Below are positions 24,986 to 36,883 of a stretch of 64,000 bases of DNA, piece by piece. Source of the DNA: Anadara kagoshimensis (taxonomy: Eukaryota > Mollusca > Bivalvia > Arcoida > Arcidae); the NCBI GenBank assembly GCA_021292105.1, contig CM037862.1:6366765-6430764 (forward strand). The letters run 5' to 3'. Both the position numbers and the translations under genes were made by a program. The notes under the pieces were generated by a model. That model was given only the letters and a program-made list of their open reading frames with translations, was not told the DNA's origin and searched no databases. Position 1 is the stretch's first letter, and every line of letters begins with the position of its first letter.

Positions 24986-27900
24986 CGTAGTGAATTAGAA
25001 AATTAGATAGAGACAGAATATACCATATGATATTAATTTTTTGGGGTTTAAAAAATCAGTCTTTAAAAATTAAGGTTGTTCGATAAATTTTGGCAGCAAA
25101 TTATAAAAAGTTACAAGAAAATCATTTTGATTATAGAAACATATTTCGACTTCCTTTTTTAACACTTTTAAGATTTTTCATTGAAGTTTTGCTAAAAAAA
25201 AAAGTGAGTAAAATCCACAATATTTGGCATTCAATACAACTTACAAGCTTTCCATACTGGTAGCACTATTTTTGGACAAGAATTGTTTTGATGTGGTAAA
25301 AATAAAATAATGCCAGTATAAAGTCATTCATAATTTTCTGCATAGCCCCATTGTTGATTTTAAACTGCAATATACTAATATATGTTGTTATTAGTAACAT
25401 TAAGGGTAGGTAGTATATCGTTTTAATTTGAAAAAAAAAAAAGAATATTAGAAACAAATGTGATACATCTGAACTTATGCAACAATTGAAAAACATAAGC
25501 GTTGGATTATGCAAACCAAGTTTTAAAATGAAATTATTTTTACATCTTGATGGACTTGCTGACTGTGTTACAATCACAATAGTGTGTATGTGTATTAATT
25601 TGTATATCAGTAGAAATGAATGTATAAGGTGTGACCATTTTATACCTATATGCAATGATTGTGTGTAGGATCGTGTCAGTCGTAACTGCCATGGTGATTT
25701 GCATACCACTCATGTTTGTGGTGTTTGTTATATTTTCGTCTGTGGTGGTTGTATGAGGGTTGTCACATTTTGGTTGCCAGTTGTTTTAATTATGTTCCGT
25801 CCACCATTTTTATATTATATGTTGTTGAATTTTTTTATTTGTTTTTCCCCAAAGTGAGATTATAACCATCACTTATCAGGATTTTATTTTTTAAAACATG
25901 TGATACTTTCTATAAATAGTCAGTCACCTTATTATTGGTGTTAGACAAGGAGGTATTCTAACTACATTACCATTTATATCATACCATCATTATTCAGATA
26001 ATAATTACCACATCTATATATACAGGAATACAGGGAATTGGTTTGTATTGGTAACTGTTTCTAGACACATTGGAAATTTGTTCATTGTTTTAGCATGGCA
26101 ATTTCAAGAACAGAGGAACTTCTGTCATACTCTTGACATTAGCACCGGCTGTAGTAAACAGTGACAAAAATTCTGGTAAAATTTTTTGAATCAACTAAAA
26201 GTGTGCAGGCCAGCTTGCCTTTATATAGATAGTCTCCTTACTCCTCTGTTTTTATCTTTAACAAATAGCTGTTTGGATTATCAGACTAGCTTAGATTAAT
26301 GATTATCACAGTGCAATAATTTGTTGGTAAAATAAAGAGATTGTATATTGAATACATTAATTTTATACTGGTAGTTTTGTTCAGCTTACTGGTAAATAAA
26401 GCACCTTCACTCCTCAACACGGATTTTAATGATTTAGTCCATATATCATGAAGTTTTGATAGTTTTATAATGACAAATTATAAAATTTTCATACTCCTCG
26501 GTACTTCTAGAGTAAATCTAAAAGAAAACCAGTTCAGATTTGTAACATGTTAATTTGAAGCAAATAACAGTGATATCATCTCATGCTGTCACTGGGTTTT
26601 TGAATAAAATCTTTTCTATGACTCTGATTTGTGATCTGCTGAGACTAGGCAGTATAAAGTTTTTGTGATATTAAAATTATTACACCAACTAGTCATTTGG
26701 CAGGGTAATCCTTTCCTTATGTTTAACAATACAGATTCTAATACTTTCGACATTTTCAAAAACATGGAAAGGATAATTCATAATTCAGAGTCATTGGAGT
26801 GTCAAGTTATAGTACAGAAATGTTCAGACCAGAAAATTTAATTGGTCCCATTTACACAACTAGTAGGATTTGCCTTCAGATAAGCAAATTTTTTTTGCAA
26901 CTTAGATGACCACTGATCTACAAATAAAATAGTCAATATTTTAATTTCTAATTATGGATTTTTAAAACATTATACACTACAGTAATAGCAGCAGTATTAT
27001 GTATACTCTATATACCTGTATACATTTTAAGTACCGTAGGTTGTTTTAGGTTAAGTCACACCAGTTGTCTTTGAAAAGTTAAGCAGCTGAGATTTCTATA
27101 AAGTCCTCACTATGCATTCTAAGTGTTGTGTGTCATGTTGTATCATTTTATGGAGTTTGACAAAATCTGGAATAGTGCTTACATTTCAGTTGGATAAGAG
27201 ACTACACTGGGATGTTGTGTCATCATTTACTTATAAGCCTTGGCCAATCCTTTCCATCTCTGACATTCAACACATTATACTTATTGCAAACTACAACTTT
27301 TAAAATATCAACAAATGTGCATCTTGTTTAAAATGTATCATGTTTTTAATAAATTATCAATTTGAAAGAAAAATGAATAGTTAACATCAGGACAAAAACC
27401 AGTAATTTTGGTTAAAAAAAAAAAAATAATGTACCTGTGACCTTTTTTATTCTGGTTATTTGAAGAAGTTCCTGTTATTAGTACCGGTAATGAATTCTTT
27501 CAGTCTCCTTTTATTTTTTATTTTCCCAATAAATAATTTTGTGAAATAGAATTTGGTAAAATAAAAATGTTAATATTCACATATACTTATTTTTAGCTAC
27601 CATACCTAGTTTTAGCTTTTATTTTATTGCGGGGGGGGGAGTTGATATTATTTTATCAATTTGGATTTCTTTTCAGGCATCATGCTTTCAGCGCTTATGG
27701 TACTTTGATATTAAAAATCAATTATGTTAAAAAGAATACCAACTTAAAACAATTGAATTTTCCCCCTCAATTTTTCAAATTGTATACACTTTGTTTACTC
27801 TCTGCTCTGTAGTTAGCAATAAGTAAAAAATCAAACTTTAAGCTGCCCAGATTTTCAATAAGACATAAAATCCACTATCCCTGTATCATTTGTCACTCTG

Positions 27901-28142
27901 CCATATCAGTACATATGCACTTAATCTACTACTTATCACATAACATGGATATTGTATGCCATATATATCCATATTTATATATATTATTATTATTATATTA
28001 TTATTATTATTATATTTATGTTTTAAATCATGACATACATATATATGTACTTACCAAAGTTTATATTGTATCTTTATACATATTAAAGAATATTTTATTA
28101 AACAAATTGAAATTGTTTTATGTTGTTCACACTACAAAGATA

Positions 28143-28379
28143 CAGTCCAACCTTCATCATATCCTTGGATTGGAAAGTCCCTGGAGGAAATTCAAGCCCG
28201 CTGTATGCAAAGAGTTAAAGGCCACCTCTATATAAGGGTCACCTGCTTATAAAGGCCAGTAGAATTTTATCCCAATTGTTCTTTATTCATATTTTTTGAA
28301 CCTGTATATAAAGGCCACCTGCCCATTTAGGCCACTTTTACTGGTTCCATTTGGTGACCTTTATGCAAAGGTTTGACTG
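28143..28379. mobile_element. MITE, 237 bp, TA target site
   Basis: The left end CAGTCCAACCTT and right end AAAGGTTTGACTG are near-perfect inverses, flanked by TA at 28141-28142 and 28380-28381. The interior repeats AAAGGCCACC-type phrases. Confidence 0.75.
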
Positions 28380-29164
28380 TACATGTTTGAGATTCAGAAT
28401 ATTTACATGTTCACAGTAAAATGTTATTATTACTAGTTGTAGAGCACTAGACAGCTGTTGGAATCAAATTTCTCATCAGTAGTACTCGGACCAAATTCTG
28501 AAAATTAAATTATTAAATCTATGTGGAGGAAACAAGCTTATAATAGATTGTTGAATTTTGCATTGAAAACAGCCATGTCTTTTCTTTATGCCATCACATC
28601 TGCAACTAAGAAACCCTATTTAAAAGAGAGACTGCTTTGCGAGTAGCCCAGGATGTGGATTTTAACCTGTTCAGTACTTTTGTGAGAAAAGTTTTCACTC
28701 TAACTGTAATATGCCTTACTTGAACATAATGAATTGCTGCAAGTTACTTGCAACATGGTGGGTCTGGTCTGACCAACACTTAAAAATGGGCATCGACTGT
28801 TCTTTGACCAAGCTTTGGCATTAAGAAATATTTACAATACCTATTGAATGCCAATGATGAACTCATTGTAGAAAATTTGGAACATTCGGCAATGACCCAT
28901 GCTTTTTCACGTGCATTGTGCATATTAATACACCTATGCACTACCAAGTCCAACAAACATCGCGCAGTGATGTTTCGAATAACCTGTCATCTATACAATT
29001 GGGATTTTTAACAAACTCAACTCCTAAATGAAATACTTTGCGGTCCATTGGATTTGCTAGTTTGAAAATCTGGGTCATCACTTGATGTCCCGTAATAAAA
29101 AGAAAAAGAAAGTCAATTCTTAAATGGAAGTCAAAGGGTCCTTAAGAAAAGACCTTTAAAACTG

Positions 29165-29330
29165 ATGCTCTGTGTCTTGATAGGTGTTGTACATGAAAGA
29201 ACCCTCCCAGCACTTTTCCCTGAGCACATTGCAATTTCTGCAACTTTACCTATAGCTGGTGACAGTCCAATATAAGTGAAATACACTTGACTGGGACATA
29301 ACCCCATTCAATCAATCTCATGAACTTGTG
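29165..29330 (+). mobile_element. SINE 3' fragment
   Basis: It contains AAGAACCCTCCCAGCAC, CTATAGCTGGTGAC and ATATAAGTGAAAT and ends with a CATTCAATCAATC tail. Confidence 0.6.
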
Positions 29331-30007
29331 AATAGATTAATTCTTGAGAGATTAAAAATTGTCATGAATACATCGTTGCTATGAATACATGTTTACCGTA
29401 GTTGAAAAATTGTTTATACAGCTTTAAAACAATATGCAAGTAACCACATGAATGTGGAATAAATTGATGAAGTCATTATAAGCCATTTTGGTTCCCACAC
29501 AACTTTTATTGCCTCAATTGTAATGAATACAACCAGGTGAGCATGAAAGGTCTATTTACTCTAATCAAGAACACATATGTATTTATTTTAAATGCAATGA
29601 TAAAACACCCACTATTCTGTAAGCAGAATGGGAGCACAGATGTTATCCAGAGAAGTATTTATTACAGTTCTGATCATAGGAAGTTAATTACATATGCACT
29701 TAGACTTTGAATGTTGGGAAAAAATCAACCATTTTACAAACTTGAAAAATCTTGGTCTAGGAATTAAGTGTTCCTGTTAATTGCCAGTGGTTCATGGTAA
29801 TGGGGTTTTATATCCAGTTAATGGTAATATTATTCCACTTACATCAAGACATCACCAGCTGATGGACAAATTCATCTTAAGGCAATTTGCACATGACAGT
29901 AATGGTTGATTTTGAGCCACATCCACAAAGGCATCTGTGTTTTCAAGGCCTCATCTAAATCACCATAAAGGCACAGAAAAGTTTACTGACAACTAGTTTA
30001 CCATACA

Positions 30008-30212
30008 CTCAACACATCCACAATGTTCCGACAAAGGCCTGGCATGCTTGAATTACACACAAACAATGAAAACTCAGCCTGAATTGTGCCATTTAATGAT
30101 GTCACCGATATTATTAAGTCACTAGTTACAGTGAGGCTGCTTTTGTACCGTAATGGCGGCCAGTGTCGGAACATAAAAGTTATGGCCGGCAATACGCCAA
30201 TTACAACTCGCC
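30008..30212 (-). repeat. Dispersed repeat family R1, copy 2
   Basis: It is the reverse of copy 1 (AATGTTCCGACAAAGGCC, ATGCTTGAATTACACAC, GGCCAGTGTCGGAACAT). An antisense open frame here is a by-product of the repeat. Confidence 0.7.
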
Positions 30213-31251
30213 TTGAGTGCACATTCATAAATAGAGGAAAGACTACCGTATGTACACAACACTAAAATTTTAATTTTTACTAAAAAAGCCTACAAAGGAC
30301 CCAATCAACCTATTTTAAACATTTCTTGCAAAAATCATTTTTCCAAAATATTACATATAATATACTAGGTGAGGAACAGTCCCAAGATCAAAATCTTGTC
30401 CTTATAATTTGACTAACATCTTAAAGATTTTAGTCTTGGTCAGAATTTTTCCAACTATTGGGGTATAAATGGCAGCCTTAAGCTTACCCTTGTAAGAGCT
30501 ACCGTTAAATAAATCAGACACACTATTTATCCTTGTATATATCATTTATTTCTATAAAAATAATTAAGCTACCATCACTAACTTTAACTTCATAAAATCA
30601 CTCATTCTTATTCAAAATCCATGCATTCATTACATAAGAAAATCTCTTATTGGTAATTTAATACAAGTCAGTGACTCATTTAGGTGACTGTTTATTTGCA
30701 TAGCAAAACACTTAATAAAAATAATATTGATGGCCTTCAGCCAAATGACATGTAATCCTCAGAAGGGTATGTTGTAATAACTAAGAATAAGTTTTTGTTG
30801 TGACCACCTTACAAAATGTTAATGACAAGTTAAAATCAACTTGGATAACCAATATACAATGTGGTACCCACAACTTGTGGATAGTTCACATGTCATATTG
30901 GACATCTTAATAGTGGATATAAAAAATAACATTACTTCACCAGGAGTTACTCTTTTTGCAAGAGAAAATATTTTACTTTCTCTAAAAAATTTAGTAGGTT
31001 TAATCAAACATTGAAATGTTATCATGTAGTTCATTTGCAAGTGTCATAAAATATGTTTGTAGGAGATGTTGTGATGGGGTAACCATAAAAGCAAAGTGTA
31101 CCTTTTGTGAAGTATGCAAGTTGGATTGCAGAATGTCAATGGTTTTCTCTGAGTACTTAGTTTCTTTCACCTTTTCCAGAACTGGTCATTTTGACTTGGG
31201 GATGGAATATTTCTTTGAATGTCCATAGCTTAATGTAGGTTAAGCTTCCAT

Positions 31252-31532
31252 GGTGCAGTTAGTATGAAACAGAAAGCAAAAATATCAGACAGATTTAAGG
31301 TGTTGAGATACACTGCACTGAATATAATCACTGTGGATATTACTAGCTCAATGTAGATAAAAGTCCATGGAGCAGTTGGAACGATACAGAAAGCAAACAT
31401 TTTAGACAGATTTAAGGTGTTGAGATTGGTGCAGTTAGTATGAAACAGAAAGCAAAAATATCAGACAGATTTAAGGTGTTGAGATACACTGCACTGAATA
31501 TAATCACTGTGGATATTACTAGCTCAATGTAG
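31252..31532. repeat. Tandem duplication, 105-bp identical ends, 176-bp period
   Basis: 31252-31356 and 31428-31532 appear identical; a diverged third copy of the first part lies between them at 31363-31427. Confidence 0.88.
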
Positions 31533-32876
31533 CTAAAACTTTAGTTAACTTTTTTACCCCAATTACTCAACATGCATATATCTTCAGTTCATATATTTCA
31601 CAAAATCTTACAACCTCTTCTAATATTAACTAATGTAACATATTTATTCATTATGCACAAAAATAACAATAAATACATGTACAAATATAAAAAATAAACA
31701 AATTAAAATGTTGAAACATTTGATCTCAATTTTTCTCTTTTTTGTAAATATGCTGAACACATTTTATGACGGGTATGCAACATGGGTAATGTACCGTAGA
31801 TTTTACAAAAACAGATTTCCCTGGATCCAGTCATCATATCAGTGGTTATTTTTTATTTTGAGTAATTGCAATGTTAATTTCTAAATGAAAGGTGCTTTGA
31901 CATTGCAGATCTTAAAACAGGTTGACTGCATCAGTGAAAGACAAATGTATGTGTTTCAAGACTTGAATGACTGACTGTGTGTTAATATCATGAGCTTTTT
32001 GGTAAATTAATATAAATTATTAGCGGTCATTTTGCTGAAAACTTTTTAAAGTTGCTATCTGATAAAGTACCATTACACTCTCAGGCCTTAGATAGAATTT
32101 TTAATTCCATTAAGAAAACCACTCAGCACTTGGAAATTTAACTCGGCACAGTCACCACAAGTGTAAAAGATAATATTGTGATATATTGATGACTGACAAA
32201 TATATAAACATTTGGAACATCGGTTGGATTTTACGTTACACTAAGTGACTTCCGAATGCAAAACGGTTTGCACATTTGATGCAAACGTTCAAATGATTTT
32301 ATTGATTCACGCTTGTAACAGAACGGCAATATTTTTACAATTGACCTCCTTATACACGATTTTCCCGACCTACACTAAATTGTCTGTTGTTTATTAATTT
32401 TAACAAGCCCATGATGTATATGTCTGATAAATTTAACTCGGCACCGTGACGAGTGCAATAACAACATCACTTGTCCCAGTACACAATTCACTCGCCAGGA
32501 CAAGTGGACGAATGAACAATCGAAGCCCTGACTCTATTACACAACGGACAAACTAACGCTTCATTTTTGGGATAATAAATTTTTTTACATTTACTGAAAT
32601 TACAGTTATTTAATTTACATAACTGATCCATAACAAATATTGGAACTTTACCATGACAAAAATTGTCAAGAGTAAATCTTGAAAAATAAATCCAAAGATG
32701 TTTTTTCTCCATTTGAACTACTGGTACAAATAACTCTTCTTTGAAATTAAACAAAATATTATACAATTATAGCACCAATTTGAGGTCAATAAATGTTTTA
32801 TTGACCACTGGATAGCAAGATTGACCGAGGGCTTAACAACTTTTGAACATACGGATATAATATCACTTCACTTTTT

Positions 32877-35026
32877 AACAAGAGGCCCATGGGCCTTAAC
32901 GCTCACCTGAGGAAGAGTACATATCTTATGCAGAGGTTCAATGGTCAATGACATTAATAAAAGAGAATATTAAAATTTTCAGCAGTAAGGGCCAATAATA
33001 TGCAAGTATTTTTGCAAATTAATTATAATAATTATTATATAAGTATGCTATATATAACATATTTAAAGTCTAGCTACAATATATATTTATAAACAGCTAA
33101 AACATCTGTATATTAAAATGTGCATTAGGCCAATACCTACAATATTCCAATATACATGCCTATACAAAGAGTTTATAGTTTTTAAGATAATTAACCATTT
33201 TATTCGTTTGCATCTATGACCTTGACCTTTGAACCTATGAACTTCATTCATATATCAAAATGATTGTTGTGCAAATGCCTACAGCATTCCAGTATACACG
33301 CCTATACAAAAAGTTTATAGTTTTTGAGATAATTAACCATTTAAGTATTCGTTCGCATCTATGACCTTGACCTTTGAACCTATGACCTTCATTCATATAT
33401 CAAAATGATCGTTAGGCCAATACGTACCTTATTCCAATATACATGCCTATACAAAAAGTTTATAGTTTTTGAGATAATTAACCATTTAAGTATTCATTTG
33501 CATCTATGACCTTGACCTTTGAACCTATGACCTTCATTCATATATCAAAATGATCGATAGACCAATACCTACAATATTCTAATATACATGCTTATACAAA
33601 AAGTTTATAGTTTCTGAGATAATTAACCATTTAAGTATTAGTTTGCATCTATGACCTTGACCTTTGAACCTATGAACTTCATTCATCTATCAAAATGATC
33701 GTTGTGCAAATGCCTACAATATTCTAATATACATGCCTATACAAAAAGTTTATAGTTTTTGAGATAATTAACCATTTAAATATTCGTTTGCAGCTATGAC
33801 CTTGACCTTTGAACCTATGACCTTCATTCATATATCAAAATAATCGTTAGGCCAATATCTACAATATTCCAGTATACATGCCTATACAAAAAGTTTACAG
33901 ATTTTGAGATAATTAACCATTAAAGTATTCGTTTAATTCTATGACCTTGACCTTTGAACCTATGACCTTCATTCATATATCAAAATGATCATTAGGCCAA
34001 TACCTACAATATTCCTATATGCATGCCTATACAAAAAGTTTATAGTTTTTGAGATAATTAACCATTTAAGTATTCGTTTGCGTCTATGACCTTGACCTTT
34101 GAACCTATGACCTTCATTCATATATCAAAATGATCGTTAGGCCAATACCTACAATATTCTAATATACATGCCTATACAAAAAGTTTATAGTTTTTGAGAT
34201 AATTAACCATTTCAGTACTTGTTTACATCTGTGACCTTGACCTTTGAACCCATGACCTTTATTCATATATCAAAATGACCATTGTGCCATTACCTACAAT
34301 ATTCTGATATACATGCCTATACAAAAAATTCATAGTTTTGCAGATAATTAACTATTATGGTATTCTTGGACATCTGTGACCTTGACCTTTGAAACCATGA
34401 CGCTGATCTATGTATCAAAATGATCATCATGTCAATACCTACAAATAACTGAAAATCCTACGCCATTATCACAAGAAATGTTAAAAAAATAGCATTTTTT
34501 ATCAAAGGTCAAAAACTGGGACATGACCTTGACCTTCGACCTTGACATCAATTGGAAGAAAATTGCAAGACAAGATCAACAGTGAAAACTCCATACAATT
34601 ATCTTCAGCCGTTATGAAGTTATAACAATAAATGTCTCATTTTAAAAATTACGTAATTTTACACAAAAAACGCGTAACCTATTTTTCTTCTAATTTTCAT
34701 GAAAAACACAATTTTAATGTTCCTAGGTATGCTGAATCCAAATATCCAATCAAAATTTGCCTGCACCTTTTGGTTTCAGAGAAGAAGATTTTTTTGTCTT
34801 TTTGCTATTTTTAGTAACAGTAGCCATCTTGTTGGGCGTGGCCAAACCCCGAACACAATTTTGAAAGGCTGTTACCCAGGCATGATAATCACCAAGTTTC
34901 ATCAAAAATGGCCCAGTAGTTTTGGAGGAGAAGATTAAAATGTAAAGTTTAGACACGACGCACGACAGACGACGGACGGTGATAGATTGCAATAGCTCAT
35001 CTGAGCCTTTGGCTCAGGTGAGCTAA
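32877..35026 (+). mobile_element. Non-autonomous Helitron-like (pearl-like) element with nine 145-bp repeats
   Basis: Same family as 12308-13632, in opposite orientation. The left end is AACAAGAGGCCCATGGGCC. The right end is hairpin CTGAGCC-TTT-GGCTCAG (35001-35017), nine bases, then the end at CTAA (35026). The core repeats with GATAATTAACC at 33186, 33328, 33473, 33618, 33763, 33908, 34053, 34198 and 34343, almost exactly 145 bp apart. No transposase-like ORF is present, so it is non-autonomous. Confidence 0.78.
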
Positions 35027-35863
35027 AAAATGTAATTTATTGTACCGGTAATATTTTGACAATTCAACAAACCATCTTTTTTCAGTTGACAATGACGCAA
35101 ACCTTCCGCCCGCTTTGTTATTACGATGTGTTGTCCTTCCAAATCTTCCTCCTATTTTGGAAGCACCATTAACCAGAGTAAAATTAATCAAGCTTCTTTT
35201 CAGATCTAACATAATCAAAATTGAATCCAAGGAAGATAAGCAATCTCCGGTCAATAACACTTTTTCAATCAACTTTTTTTGCACGTGCCAGGTCATTACA
35301 TTGTTTAATTTGATCATGTGTCAACTTTTAGCCAGATGAAATTGCATAAAAAATATCATTTTATAATATTAATATTTACTGGTACATCTTTCTCACAAAA
35401 TGGTTACAATGATTATGAAAAATAAAAACAAATAACTGATTATTTCACATGCAGATCAAATGAATTTTAAGTACCGGTAATGTGTATTGCTATTTTAATT
35501 ACTTTATGCCAAATTGAATGGCACACATTCACATTATAGCATGCATGTATTCTCACAAATACATCAAAAATATAACATCATTCATACATAAATACTTAAT
35601 ATACATGTATATGGAGACGAAACTGGTATACTGTGTAACCAGAAATATTAGCTGAATCATAAAAAACTCATTCTTTCCGACTTTCATTTTCCTCGGTAAT
35701 TACATGCATATTCAATGAACTTTGGCAAACTACCAGAGAAATCTAACTACCGGTAGTTTAGCATTTTAAAATGAGTATCACCTACAATAAAGATGCCTAC
35801 AATTCCTTTTACTAGACATTAAAGTACAATTCAATACCTCTTCTAGTGATAATCCAGCTTTTA

Positions 35864-35957
35864 GAGTCCCTTATTAATGTAGCTCACATCATGTCATTTT
35901 TACACTTATTGAGTCCCTTATTAATGTAGCTCACATCATGTTATTTTTACACTTATT
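35864..35957. repeat. 47-bp tandem duplication
   Basis: GAGTCCCTTATTAATGTAGC and the following bases are repeated immediately with one substitution. Confidence 0.88.
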
Positions 35958-36086
35958 GAATATTTTGTTTTTAATTTATGGTTTCTACAGAAAAGCAGTG
36001 AACAATTTTCTGGAGTTTAAAAATAATTTACAACATTTATAAAATACTACAAGAAAGCACACCAAAAACAAGATTTAAATATTTTT

Positions 36087-36250
36087 CAAAAATTATTGGT
36101 CATTAGGAATTTATACATTTCTAAATTACCAGCTATGCATTTTCAATGCTGGTAAATCTATAAGCAATCAAAAATTATTGGTCATTAGGAATTTATACAT
36201 TTCTAAATTACCAGCTATGCATTTTCAATACTGGTAAATCAATAAGCAAT
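36087..36250. repeat. 82-bp tandem duplication
   Basis: 36087-36168 is repeated at 36169-36250 with two or three changes (ATTATTGGTCATTAGGAATT in both). It lies in the likely RAB29 3' UTR or just beyond. Confidence 0.85.
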
Positions 36251-36573
36251 CCACTGTCCTTCTCATAAATAATATATGTCAAACTTTTTTTCAAACTTTT
36301 TTCAATTTGAAAATGGCTAAAATTCTAACTTTTTCAATTGTGTATGAATTCTGTAGTTCCATAACCAATGGAGATAAAAATTCTGCACAAAATTTGCTGG
36401 GTGACAAGTGGTTTATGAGTGAAGCCCATTAAAAAGAACCACAAGTTTGGTTGATCATTTCCTTCTCCACTTCTCCAAGAAGATTGATAATCAAAACCTG
36501 AATATTTCTGGTTAAACGGTATATAATTATGACTGACTCTATTGGATTATTTAAGACTATATAACAATGAGTA

Positions 36574-36851
36574 TCAACAACCACATCTTGATGAGTCTTC
36601 AGGGTGATTTGTGGGCTGCCTGAGATGAATACCCCCTCCTTGTGACTGCCTCAGAGACTCGGAAAATTCACCTAATTCTGCATGTTTAGTCATCATTTCT
36701 TCTATCAAAAATCTGAAAATAAATAAAAGTAAAATTTATAATCATCCACACCTAAATTTTTAAATAAAATTTGTCTGTTTCAACCTTGTTTATCATGGTT
36801 ATAGTGGTATGAAGCAACTCAAGAATGCAAGACTTCCCCCACTCCCATTGC

Positions 36852-36883
<32 letters not shown>

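Larger units (their letters stand above)
22456..36573. other. 14-kb intergenic region with no supported gene
   Basis: This interval between the ANKRD26-like stop and the RAB29 stop holds only AT-rich sequence and repeats. It includes an AT-rich TTATTA tract near 22630-22880, a foldback MITE at 24215-24427, diverged tandem copies at 24700-24985, a TA-flanked MITE at 28143-28379, SINE-type sequence near 29165-29330, a dispersed repeat at 30008-30212, a tandem duplication at 31252-31532, a Helitron-like element at 32877-35026, and small tandem duplications at 35864-35957 and 36087-36250. Open frames here are short, have no recognisable motifs and lack paired splice sites. RAB29's 3' UTR must lie at the right edge, but I cannot place its end. 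Confidence 0.7.

Noticed and set aside
25266-25709. 147-codon minus-strand open frame
   Set aside because: Low-complexity hydrophobic translation, no domain, no splice context, inside the repeat-rich intergenic region.
27915-28235. 106-codon plus-strand open frame
   Set aside because: Made of an ATT/TAT simple repeat translated as poly-Tyr/Leu and running into a MITE.
29998-30228. 76-codon minus-strand open frame with a few cysteines
   Set aside because: It coincides with dispersed repeat R1, whose other copies do not keep the frame.
31016-31228. Cysteine-rich 70-codon open frame resembling a zinc-binding peptide
   Set aside because: Cysteine spacing fits no motif I know, there are no flanking splice sites, and it sits beside a tandem duplication.
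33186-34440. CRISPR-like array
   Set aside because: The 145-bp units are contiguous tandem repeats without unique spacers, in a eukaryotic transposon.
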